Assembly: GCA_944326695.1 (NCBI GenBank)
Contig: CALVEZ010000029.1
Coordinates: 1 to 43,593, forward strand
Source of the DNA: Candidatus Bilophila faecipullorum
GTDB taxonomy: Bacteria; Desulfobacterota; Desulfovibrionia; Desulfovibrionales; Desulfovibrionaceae
Direction: 5' to 3'
DNA: 43,593 bases
Below, one piece after another: positions 20,197 through 27,625 of the stretch. A program made the translations under genes and the position numbers. Numbering within the stretch: the stretch's first letter is position 1; each line of letters begins with the position of its first letter. A model generated the notes under the pieces. The model searched no databases. It worked only from the letters and a program-made list of their open reading frames with translations, and was not told the DNA's origin.

Positions 20197-21677
20197 TGAG
20201 CAATCAGTCTTGGCCCGGGGTCTCGAGTCTCGTGCTGAATGAACCCCTGCTGTGGGAAAAGGGCCGCCCCGGCCGCGTGGGCGCGAGCCTGCCCGAATCG
20301 GACGTCCCCGCCGCTCCCTACGAGAAGGAAGGCATGGCGCGGGCGGACCTCAACCTCCCCGACCTGTCGGAATTGGACGTGGTGCGCCATTACACCCGCC
20401 TTTCCACGTGGAATTTCGGGGTGGATACGGGCATGTATCCCCTCGGTTCCTGCACCATGAAGTATAACCCCAAGATCAACGAAAAGATCGCGGCCCTGCC
20501 GGGCTTCACCGGGGCGCATCCCCTCTTTCCCGCCGCCGCGACGCAGGGGGCCCTGCGCGTCCTGCATGAAACCGAAGAGATGCTGTGCGCCGTGACCGGA
20601 CTTGACGCCTGCTGCCTCCAGCCTTCCGCCGGCGCGCACGGCGAGCTGACCGGCATCATGCTCATTCAGGCGTGGCACCGCGCGCGGGGCAACAAGCGCA
20701 CCAAGATGCTCATCCCCGACACCGCGCACGGCACCAATCCCGCCAGCGCCGCCCTGTGCGGCTTCTCGGCTGTGAAGGTGCCCTCCGGGCCCGACGGCAT
20801 CCTGACCGTAGAAGGCGTGGCCGAGCTTATGGACGAGGACTGCGCCGGGATCATGATCACCAATCCCAACACGCTGGGCCTTTTCGAGTCGAACATCAAG
20901 GCCATCGCCGATCTGGTGCACGAGCGCGGCGGTCTGGTCTACGGCGACGGTGCGAACCTCAACGCCGTCATGGGCTACGCCCACATGGGCCGCATCGGGG
21001 TCGACGTCATGCACATGAACCTGCATAAGACGTTCTCCACCCCGCACGGCGGCGGCGGCCCCGGTTCCGGCGCGATCTGCGTGGGCAAGACCCTTGAACC
21101 CTTCCTGCCCGGCCCCCGGCTGGTCGAGAAGGACGGCGTGCTCGAATGGCTGGACACCTCCACCGACGCGGGCGGACAGTCCATCGGGCGTCTGCATCCC
21201 TTCTGGGGGCAGTTCGGCGTTGTCCTGCGCGCGTGGGCCTATCTGAAGTCCCTCGGCCCGGACCTGAAGCGCGCCAGCGAGCTGGCCGTGCTCAACGCCA
21301 ACTACATCAAGGCGGCCCTCAAGGACGTCTACGATCTGCCCTATCCGCAGCCTTCCCTGCACGAGTGCGTGTTTACGGACAAGAAGCAGGAGGCCTTCGG
21401 GGTCAGCACCATGGACGTCGCCAAACGGCTGATCGATTGCGGTATCCATCCGCCGACGATCTATTTCCCGCTCGTGGTGCACGGCGCGATCATGATCGAG
21501 CCCACCGAGTCGGAAAATCTGGAAGACCTTGACGCCTTCATCGACGCCATGCGGTCCATCGCGGAACTGGCCGAAACCGACGCCGATCTCCTGCACGCTT
21601 CGCCCACCCGTACCAAGGTGGGGCGCGTGGACGAGGTCGGAGCGGCCCGCAAGCCCGTTCTGACGGGCGACATGTAA
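20196..21677 (+). CDS. gcvPB: Glycine dehydrogenase (decarboxylating) subunit 2, GcvPB
   Basis: PLP-binding half of the split P protein, 493 residues. The PLP lysine lies in NLHKTFSTPHGGGGPG (Lys278), preceded by HGTNPASAALCGF and DGANLNAVMG. The start is the ATG at 20196 in the TGATG overlap with gcvPA. A strong hairpin follows the stop (21687-21711). Confidence 0.97.
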   Translation: MSNQSWPGVSSLVLNEPLLWEKGRPGRVGASLPESDVPAAPYEKEGMARADLNLPDLSELDVVRHYTRLSTWNFGVDTGMYPLGSCTMKYNPKINEKIAALPGFTGAHPLFPAAATQGALRVLHETEEMLCAVTGLDACCLQPSAGAHGELTGIMLIQAWHRARGNKRTKMLIPDTAHGTNPASAALCGFSAVKVPSGPDGILTVEGVAELMDEDCAGIMITNPNTLGLFESNIKAIADLVHERGGLVYGDGANLNAVMGYAHMGRIGVDVMHMNLHKTFSTPHGGGGPGSGAICVGKTLEPFLPGPRLVEKDGVLEWLDTSTDAGGQSIGRLHPFWGQFGVVLRAWAYLKSLGPDLKRASELAVLNANYIKAALKDVYDLPYPQPSLHECVFTDKKQEAFGVSTMDVAKRLIDCGIHPPTIYFPLVVHGAIMIEPTESENLEDLDAFIDAMRSIAELAETDADLLHASPTRTKVGRVDEVGAARKPVLTGDM

Positions 21678-21686
21678 GCGCTTGAT

Positions 21687-21714
21687 CGGGGAGGAGGATC
21701 GCTCCTCCCCGTTT
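21687..21714 (+). terminator. Hairpin terminator after gcvPB
   Basis: 10-bp perfect stem CGGGGAGGAG/CTCCTCCCCG around loop GATCG, followed by TTT (21712-21714). The short T-run suggests partial termination. Confidence 0.65.
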
Positions 21715-21727
21715 CCCCTCTCGCCCG

Positions 21728-21767
21728 AACTTTCATAACGGATACTTTTCCTTATGAAAGTTTTTTT
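21728..21767 (+). terminator. Second hairpin with T-run immediately before lplA
   Basis: 11-bp perfect inverted repeat AACTTTCATAA (21728-21738) / TTATGAAAGTT (21752-21762) with a 13-base loop. The right arm runs into seven consecutive T residues (21761-21767). Only 12 bases separate it from the lplA ATG. It could act as an attenuator of lplA. Confidence 0.7.
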
Positions 21768-21779
21768 ATGGAGTCCGCC

Positions 21780-22820
21780 ATGTTCTGGATCGTCAATCCC
21801 TCCGTGGACCCGGCCTTCAACCTCGCCCTTGAGGAATATTTTTTGAGCCGCATCGAGCCGGGACATCCCGGCTACGCCATTTTGTGGCAGAACAGCCCGG
21901 CCATCGTGGTGGGGCGCTTTCAGAACGCGCGGCAGGAAGTCAACGCCGATTTCGTGCGGGAGCGGGACATCGCCGTGGTGCGCCGCATGACGGGCGGGGG
22001 AGCGGTCTATCACGATGCCGGGACGCTCAACTACACGTTCATTCATCATCTGAACCGGGAAGGGAGCATCCCTTCCTTCAGCGAGGCGGGCAAGCCCATT
22101 GCCGAGGCCCTGCAAAAGCTCGGCCTGCCCGTGGCCTTCTCGGGCCGCAACGATCTCCTGCTGGAAGGCCGCAAGGTGGCGGGCGTGGCTCATTGCCGGC
22201 AGGGTATGCGCTATCTGCATCACGGCTGTATTCTGGTCGACAGCGATCTGGACGTGCTTTCGCGGGCGCTTAACGTGGACCCGGAGAAATTCAAGTCCAA
22301 GGGCGTCGCCTCCGTGCGCAGCCGGGTGGGGAATCTGGCGGCGTATCTGGCGGAACGCGCTCCCGAGGCGCCGCCCCTGACCGTGGGCTGCGTGCGCGAG
22401 GCGATCATGGCGCACCGTTCCGGTGAGGAGTACCACCTTTCTCCCGAAGACCATGCGGCCATCACACGCCTGCGCGATGCCAAATACGCGACGTGGGACT
22501 GGACCTATGGGGCTTCGCCGCCCTTTACCGAGCGCAAAAGTCGCCGCTTCCCGTGGGGCAAATTGGAAGCCCTTTTCGACGTGCGCGCGGGGCGGGTGGA
22601 GCAGTGCCGGTTTTACGGGGATTTTTTCATGGCCGGAGGGAATGGAGGGGCAACGGTGACGCTGGCGGACCTGGAGGAAGCGTTGCGTGGCAAGCCCTAT
22701 ACCAACGCGGGGCTGGCTCCCATGCTGAACGCTTTTCCACTTGAGGCCCTTTTCGGTGGCTGCCGTCCCGAGGACGTGAGGGCCTTTTTGCTGCCGGAGG
22801 GCGAAGGGCCGGCGTCCTGA
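21780..22820 (+). CDS. lplA: Lipoate-protein ligase A
   Basis: Activates lipoate with ATP and transfers it to lipoyl domains such as GcvH. 346 residues. An N-terminal catalytic BPL/LplA fold carries RRMTGGGAVYHD and GRNDLLLEGRKVAG (the catalytic lysine region); the C-terminal accessory domain begins near residue 250. The ATG at 21780 is chosen because GGAG stands six bases upstream; an ATG at 21768 lacks a ribosome-binding site and lies against the hairpin T-run. Separated from gcvPB by two hairpins, so it may be transcribed by read-through. Convergent with the XdhC-like gene. Confidence 0.93.
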   Translation: MFWIVNPSVDPAFNLALEEYFLSRIEPGHPGYAILWQNSPAIVVGRFQNARQEVNADFVRERDIAVVRRMTGGGAVYHDAGTLNYTFIHHLNREGSIPSFSEAGKPIAEALQKLGLPVAFSGRNDLLLEGRKVAGVAHCRQGMRYLHHGCILVDSDLDVLSRALNVDPEKFKSKGVASVRSRVGNLAAYLAERAPEAPPLTVGCVREAIMAHRSGEEYHLSPEDHAAITRLRDAKYATWDWTYGASPPFTERKSRRFPWGKLEALFDVRAGRVEQCRFYGDFFMAGGNGGATVTLADLEEALRGKPYTNAGLAPMLNAFPLEALFGGCRPEDVRAFLLPEGEGPAS

Positions 22821-22986
22821 ATTCATGCCTCACCCTGCTTATGGGGCGGGATGAAAAAAGCCGCGAAAGTCTTTACATCAATATATCGACGAGCAACGCA
22901 GCCCGGTTGAAGGTGCCCAGCAGGGGATGGAAGATGTTTCGAGCCTAGGGCAGATTACCTGTGAGTATTGTAGGCTCCCCAATTGC

Positions 22987-23050
22987 GAGGGGTCCAGGGG
23001 AAATCATTTCCCCTGGCGGGTCCGGGGCAGCGCCCCGGCCGCCGGAGGCA
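22987..23050 (+). repeat. Family A two-hairpin repeat, copy 3
   Basis: Variant copy with hairpin 1 CCAGGGGAAA-TCA-TTTCCCCTGG and hairpin 2 GGGGC-AGC-GCCCC, ending GCCGCCGGAGGCA. Arm bases differ from copies 1 and 2 but pairing is kept. It lies in the convergent lplA/XdhC-like gap (22821-23121), where I see no gene. A weak family B relic (GGGGAAGACGTTTTCTCCCC) is at 23095-23114. Confidence 0.75.
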
Positions 23051-23121
23051 TACATACAAAAGAAACGTTGAAAGGCTCTAGGACGAAGCAGGGGAAGACG
23101 TTTTCTCCCCCGCTTCCGCCC

Positions 23122-24111
23122 CTACGCCAGCCCCCGGCGGGCGGCGATGAGTTCCGCGACGATGGACACGGCGATTTCCTCGGGCGTTTCCGCGCCGATT
23201 TCCAGCCCGATGGGGCTGTGCACGCGGCCGAAATCGGCTTCAGCGAAACCTTCCGAACGCAAAAAGCTGAAAATGCCGTCGCGCTTGCGCTTGCTGCCGA
23301 TCATGCCGACGTAATGGGCGGTGGTCCGCATGGCCTGCGCGAGGCATTCGCGGTCGTAGCTGTGGCCGCGCGTGGCGATGACGATATAGTGTTCGGGGCC
23401 GATGCCGCAGGCTTCGGCCAAGCCCCTGAATTCGGGAAGGACATGCACGGCGCGGGCGAAGGGAAAGCGCGTGGGCGCGGCGTATTCCTCGCGGTCGTCG
23501 ACGGCGATGACCTCAAAACCGACTTCATGGGCCAGCTTGCCCGTGGCAAAGGAGACGTGGCCGCCTCCGCAGAGGACCACCACGCCCTGATGCATCAAGG
23601 GTTCCACATAGACGTGCTTTCCGTCGAGGTCGATGCAGGCGGCGGCGTTGGAGCGGACCTGTTCGAGCACGGCCTGAGGAAGCGAGGCCGCGTCCGTATG
23701 GAAGGTGCGGCGGGGTGAGGCCGGATCGGAAAGGTCCACCAGCCAGACCCCGAAGGCGGCCCGGTCGCGGCAGGCGGCGGCTTCGCGGAAAAGGGGAAGG
23801 TGGCCGGGCGTCAGCCGTTCGATAAGAATGTCGACCACGCCGCCGCAGATCATGTCCGCGTCGGGTGAAAAGCCGGTCATGTCAAAATGCAGGATGCGCG
23901 CCAGGCCGTTTTTGCGCACGGGGAGGCAGGCCGCCAGCACGTCCGACTCCACCTGTCCTCCCCCGATGGTGCCGAGGACGGAGAAATCCCGCGTGACCAC
24001 CATTTGCGCCCCGGCATGGCGCGGCGCGGACCCCGAGCGGCCTATGACCGTGGCGAGGGCCAGAAATTCCCCTTGTTCCAGATGTTGGGCAATATCGTTT
24101 TCGAGCTGCAT
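23122..24111 (-). CDS. XdhC/CoxI-family molybdenum hydroxylase maturation factor
   Basis: 329 residues. The N-terminal CoxI/XdhC domain (about 10-80) has GSAPRHAGAQMVV and GTIGGGQVE and is followed by MICGGVVDILIE. The C-terminal Rossmann domain (about 185-325) contains VVLCGGGHVS, DDREEYA and YVGMIGSKRK. Homologues insert the terminal sulfur (or selenium) ligand into the molybdenum cofactor before it enters xanthine-dehydrogenase-type enzymes. The ATG at 24111 has GAGG eight bases upstream; an earlier ATG (24171) has no ribosome-binding site. It is the last gene of the purine cluster, 199 bases after the permease with a terminator between. This is a different protein from the small Fe-S subunit called XdhC in E. 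coli. Confidence 0.92.
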   Translation of the reverse strand: MQLENDIAQHLEQGEFLALATVIGRSGSAPRHAGAQMVVTRDFSVLGTIGGGQVESDVLAACLPVRKNGLARILHFDMTGFSPDADMICGGVVDILIERLTPGHLPLFREAAACRDRAAFGVWLVDLSDPASPRRTFHTDAASLPQAVLEQVRSNAAACIDLDGKHVYVEPLMHQGVVVLCGGGHVSFATGKLAHEVGFEVIAVDDREEYAAPTRFPFARAVHVLPEFRGLAEACGIGPEHYIVIATRGHSYDRECLAQAMRTTAHYVGMIGSKRKRDGIFSFLRSEGFAEADFGRVHSPIGLEIGAETPEEIAVSIVAELIAARRGLA

Positions 24112-24237
24112 ACAAACCGCCTCGTTGTGATTGCGTTTCGGCGCGCCATGTTGCGTCGTGGTCTGATACATGTTTTTGCGGGCATAATACTACACGCTCC
24201 CTCGTGGCGGATCAAGGCGGCGCACCCTTGGCGGCCA

Positions 24238-24263
24238 AAAGAAAGGGGCCGAGTGGCCCCTTC
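24238..24263 (-). terminator. Terminator after the purine permease
   Basis: GGGGCC-ACTC-GGCCCC on the minus strand, flanked by near-complementary A- and T-rich arms and followed by TTTCTTTT. Could work in both directions. Confidence 0.75.
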
Positions 24264-24310
24264 TTTTCGCTCTTTCGCTGCGCTTTGCCGCGTCGTCTTT
24301 TTCGCGGAAG

Positions 24311-25636
24311 CTAGCTGCGCATGGCAAAATTGATGAGAAACAGGGCCGTGATGATCCACATGAAGAGGTTTACCTCTCTGGCGCGGCCCGCGAGGAGCTT
24401 GACGGCGGCGTAGCTGACGAAGCCGAAACCGAAGCCGCTGGCGATGCTGTAGGTGAGCGGCATCATGATGATGGTCATGAAGGCGGGGAAACCTTCGGTA
24501 AAATCGTTGAAGTCGATGTGCTTTGCTTCCATTATCATGAGCGCGCCCACGAGGAGCAGGGCGGGAGCCGTGGCGAAGGGCGGCACCAGTCCGATAAGCG
24601 GGGTAAAGATCAGCGAGACGGCAAACAGGACGGCTACTGTAAGCGCGGTCAGTCCGGTGCGGCCGCCCTGCGAAATGCCGGCGGCGCTTTCCACGTAGTT
24701 CGTGACGGTGGACGTTCCGAGGAAGCCGCTCAGGATGGTAATCAGGGAGTTCGTCACCATTGCCTTGTCGAGATTTTCGATATGGCCCCTTTCGTCCATG
24801 AGGTTGGCCTTGCGCGAGAGGGCGATGAGGCTGCCCATGTCGTCGAAAAGTTCGACGATGGTGAAGGTGAAGATGATCGAAACGATGCCGTACTCAAGGG
24901 CTCCGAGGATGTCGAGCTGCATGAACGTGGGGGCAAGGCTCGGCAGGGAGAGGCTGATGATGCTGTCGATGCCGGTGGGCACGGCCGAGACGCCGAAAAT
25001 CATGCACAGAACGGTCGTCGTCAGGATGCCGATGATCAGGCTGCCTTGCACGTTGCGGGCCATGAGCCCGGCGGTGATCAGAAGGCCGCAGCAGGAGAGC
25101 AGGGGGCCGGGCTGGGTGACGTGGCCGAGGCCCACGAGTGTGGCGTCGTTTTTGATGACGATGCCCGCGTTCTGAAGGCCGATGAAGGCGATGAACATGC
25201 CGATGCCGACCACGATGGCGTATTTCAGATTCATGGGCACGGCGTCGATGAGCGCTTGACGGATGCGGGTCAGAGTCAGCACCAGGAAGACGATGCCGGA
25301 GAAGAAGACCGCGCCGAGGGCGACCGTCCAGTGCAGGCCGAGCACGCCGCAGACGTAATAGGCGAAAAAGGCGTTGAGCCCCATGCCCGGCGCAAGGGCG
25401 ATGGGGAAATTGGCCCAGAGGCCCATGACCGTGCTGCCGATGACGGCGGACCAGATGGTGGCGGCGATGGCGGCCTCCTTGGGGATGCCCGCGTCCGACA
25501 GGATGTTCGGGTTGACGAAAATGATGTAGGCCATGGCCACATAGGTGGTCAGGCCAGCCAGTATCTCCGTCTTGACGGTGGTTCCCTTGGCGTGGAGCTT
25601 GAAAAGCCGTTCCAATAGGCTGTTGTTCTGGGGCAT
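24311..25636 (-). CDS. NCS2-type purine permease (AzgA/GhxP-like)
   Basis: 441 residues with about 12-14 membrane segments, inner-membrane symporter fold. Diagnostic stretches: GLTTYVAMAYIIFVNPNIL, NFPIALAPGMGLNAFFAY, FDDMGSLIALS and STVTNYVESAAGISQGGRTGLTA. These place it in the AzgA/PbuG branch that moves adenine, guanine or hypoxanthine, as opposed to the uracil/xanthine branch. Context suggests import of purine for the Mo-hydroxylase pathway; the exact substrate is not readable. The ATG at 25636 has GGAG seven bases upstream. The E. coli counterpart locus carries ghxQ, a related permease. No purine riboswitch core was seen in the 270-base leader. Confidence 0.92.
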   Translation of the reverse strand: MPQNNSLLERLFKLHAKGTTVKTEILAGLTTYVAMAYIIFVNPNILSDAGIPKEAAIAATIWSAVIGSTVMGLWANFPIALAPGMGLNAFFAYYVCGVLGLHWTVALGAVFFSGIVFLVLTLTRIRQALIDAVPMNLKYAIVVGIGMFIAFIGLQNAGIVIKNDATLVGLGHVTQPGPLLSCCGLLITAGLMARNVQGSLIIGILTTTVLCMIFGVSAVPTGIDSIISLSLPSLAPTFMQLDILGALEYGIVSIIFTFTIVELFDDMGSLIALSRKANLMDERGHIENLDKAMVTNSLITILSGFLGTSTVTNYVESAAGISQGGRTGLTALTVAVLFAVSLIFTPLIGLVPPFATAPALLLVGALMIMEAKHIDFNDFTEGFPAFMTIIMMPLTYSIASGFGFGFVSYAAVKLLAGRAREVNLFMWIITALFLINFAMRS

Positions 25637-25689
25637 GGGTATTCTCCGATGAGTGATGGTATGACGCCGGAAGCTCTGAAAGAGAAAAT

Positions 25690-25717
25690 CCCTGTACATG
25701 GGAAACCATGCACAGGG
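25690..25717 (-). terminator. Hairpin between xdhC and the permease
   Basis: 12-bp arms CCCTGTACATGG/CCATGCACAGGG (one mismatch) around a 4-base loop. On the minus strand it is followed by ATTTTCTCTTTC. It probably ends the xdhABC transcript, or acts as a leader structure of the permease gene. Confidence 0.5.
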
Positions 25718-25906
25718 CAAGTCCAGGGAAAGGGGCGGCCGAGGTCCGGCCTTCATGCATCCGCCCGCCGCAAAGGGGCCTTTTCCAGAGGGCGGGGTTA
25801 CGAGGCGGAACGAGGCCTTGCGGGAGGTCGCTGCGGTTTCAGCCGATGCCTGATGCCTTGCCGCCTGAAAAGGGCGGCTTTTCGCGCCCGGCGATGGTAT
25901 GGCCCC

Positions 25907-26434
25907 CTAGCCGTGATGCGGGCAGGGAGCCTCCGGTTTACGCAGGCAGGCACAGGCGTTTTGCGGCGGCGTATCGTTGAGGCAGCTTTCCACGGCGGCA
26001 ATGATCGCGTCGTAGCCCGTGCAGCGGCAGAGGTTCCCGGCATGGCCCCGGCGGATGTCCTCCCGGCTGACAGCCTGCCCCTTGTGCTTTTCCACAAAGG
26101 CGGTGGTGGTCATGACGAGGCCGGGCGTGCAGAAGCCGCACTGGACGGCACCGGCGTCCACATAGGCCTGCTGGACGCGGGAAAGGCGGTTGCCTCTGGC
26201 TTCGCCCTCGGCGGTGCGGATGGCCTTGCCCTCGGCCCAGACCGCGAGGAAGATACAGGAATCCACGGGTGTGTCGTCGACAAGCACGGTGCACGCGCCG
26301 CATTCGCCCACGCCGCAGCCCTGCTTGGAGCCGGTGAGCCCGGCGGCGCGCAGGACTTCAAGGAGCGAGGAGCGGACATCCACGGAAAGCTCTTCGGCCT
26401 TGCCGTTGACGGTACAGCGGATGGTTTTCAGCAT
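25907..26434 (-). CDS. xdhC: Xanthine dehydrogenase iron-sulfur subunit XdhC
   Basis: Electron-transfer subunit with two [2Fe-2S] clusters, 175 residues. The ferredoxin-type cluster ligands are in [13 protein letters not shown] plus a further Cys in VDSC; the second cluster uses CGFCTPG and CRCTG. Closely resembles E. coli XdhC (about 159 residues) but has a C-terminal tail rich in Cys, Pro and His ([17 protein letters not shown]) that could bind metal; its role is unknown. AGGAGG lies four bases before the ATG. The start overlaps the end of xdhB by seven bases, so the two are co-translated. Confidence 0.95.
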   Translation of the reverse strand: MLKTIRCTVNGKAEELSVDVRSSLLEVLRAAGLTGSKQGCGVGECGACTVLVDDTPVDSCIFLAVWAEGKAIRTAEGEARGNRLSRVQQAYVDAGAVQCGFCTPGLVMTTTAFVEKHKGQAVSREDIRRGHAGNLCRCTGYDAIIAAVESCLNDTPPQNACACLRKPEAPCPHHG

Positions 26435-27324
26435 GATCCCTCCTGAAGGCTGACGGCGCGGACAACGCAGCGGGCAAGGACGCGCTCGGCCAGCGTGCGG
26501 ATGATGTGCAGGCGGAAATCTTTGGCGGCGCGCCATGAGGTGCGGGGCTTCACGTCCGCTTCCACGGCGTCGCGGACGGCGGCGAGGGTGGCGGGCAGAT
26601 CGTCGGGCGCGGCGGAACGGCCCAGCGCGGCGGCTTCGGCGGCGGGGCAACGCACCGGCACGGGCGCGGAGACGGAATAGGCCAGCCGGATGCCGGAAAT
26701 GGTCGTCCCGTCAAGCTTCACGGCGGCGGCGCAACCGATGGTGGCGATGTCCATCGCTTCACGCATGGCGTACTTGTAGTAATGCCCGCCCCAGCCCATC
26801 CAGTCCTCGGGCCGGAAATCGATGGAAAGCAGCACTTCGCCCGGTTTGAGCGCGACCTTGCCCGGCCCGGTGTGAAAGCCGAGGGCGGGGATGGTGCGCG
26901 GCCCTTCCGGTCCGAGCAGGTTCAGAGAGCCGTTCAGGGCGAGGACCGGGGCGCAGGTGTCGGCGGAGACGGCCCCGTTGCAGAGGTTGCCGCCGATGGT
27001 GCCCACGTTGCGGATTTGCGGCCCGGCCACGGACGCCGCCGCCTCCCCGAGCAGGGGGATGCAGGCGCGCACGAGGGGAGATTCCTCAATATCGGTGAAG
27101 GTGGCCCCGGAACCCACGCGGATGGTGCCGTCCGCCTCGCGGGTGATGGGCTTCAGTTCCGGGAGGTCGTGGATGTCCACAAGCCGCGAGAATCCCTCGA
27201 ACTCGCGCAGCTTGATGAGCACGTCCGTTCCTCCGGCGATGAGCCGCGCCTCGGGGTCTTCCGCGAGCAGCCGCACGGCGTCCTGCACGGACTCGGCTTT
27301 TTGGTAGGATTGTATGTCGAACAT
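26428..27324 (-). CDS. xdhB: Xanthine dehydrogenase FAD-binding subunit XdhB
   Basis: Binds FAD and passes electrons to NAD+ or another acceptor. 298 residues, close to E. coli XdhB (about 292). FAD-binding signatures are [12 protein letters not shown] near residue 28 and [20 protein letters not shown] near 105. The C-terminus [15 protein letters not shown] is typical. AAAGGA lies six bases upstream. It is separated from xdhA by 301 bases holding a family B repeat, unusual for subunits of one enzyme. It is the only FAD subunit in the window although there are two Mo-hydroxylases. Confidence 0.95.
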   Translation of the reverse strand: MFDIQSYQKAESVQDAVRLLAEDPEARLIAGGTDVLIKLREFEGFSRLVDIHDLPELKPITREADGTIRVGSGATFTDIEESPLVRACIPLLGEAAASVAGPQIRNVGTIGGNLCNGAVSADTCAPVLALNGSLNLLGPEGPRTIPALGFHTGPGKVALKPGEVLLSIDFRPEDWMGWGGHYYKYAMREAMDIATIGCAAAVKLDGTTISGIRLAYSVSAPVPVRCPAAEAAALGRSAAPDDLPATLAAVRDAVEADVKPRTSWRAAKDFRLHIIRTLAERVLARCVVRAVSLQEGSC

Positions 27325-27349
27325 GAATCGTCCTTTGAATATCGGTTGC

Positions 27350-27445
27350 GCCGGGAGGCCGTTGGGGAGAAGGGCCTCCCCCGGCTTCCGCCTCCCTCTC
27401 CGTTTTTGAGGGGAGGCACGCGCAAGGCGGTGGAACGTCTTTTGT
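27350..27445 (-). repeat. Family B palindromic repeat, copy between xdhA and xdhB
   Basis: Contains GGGAGGCC/GGCCTCCC (27353-27360 with 27373-27380) and GCCTCCC.../...GGGAGGC hairpins. The tail reads AAAAGACGTTCC on the minus strand, so it is inverted relative to copy 1. The rest of the 301-base xdhA-xdhB gap holds a terminator-like hairpin at 27563-27594. Confidence 0.6.
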
Positions 27446-27562
27446 GTGCGATGAAACCTGTTCTTCGTTGGAAGGGACGTATGGGGAACGAGTCTACGGC
27501 CTTCCCGCCTCGGAAAACCCTCCCGTCGTCCCTTAACCCCGGTATGAAGGCCCGCGAGGATA

Positions 27563-27594
27563 AGGGAAGGCTTCCGAAGAAGCCCTCTTTTTTC
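27563..27594 (-). terminator. UUCG-loop hairpin after xdhA
   Basis: GGCTTC-TTCG-GAAGCC on the minus strand (27569-27584), followed by the modest pyrimidine run TTCCCTT. On the plus strand the run is CTCTTTTTT. It is placed 42 bases past the xdhA stop. Confidence 0.55.
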
Positions 27595-27625
27595 CGGGAA
27601 GGGTGGGCCTTCTCCGTGATCTTTC

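Noticed and set aside
20127..22826. 899-codon minus-strand open frame
   Set aside because: Antisense of gcvPB and lplA, both of which have intact catalytic motifs on the plus strand.
22900..22965. tRNA-like stretch with a TTTCGAGCC T-loop look
   Set aside because: No acceptor stem, D-arm or anticodon arm could be paired around it.
25637..25906. Purine riboswitch in the permease leader
   Set aside because: No three-way junction or loop-loop sequences of known purine aptamers; only hairpins with simple arms.
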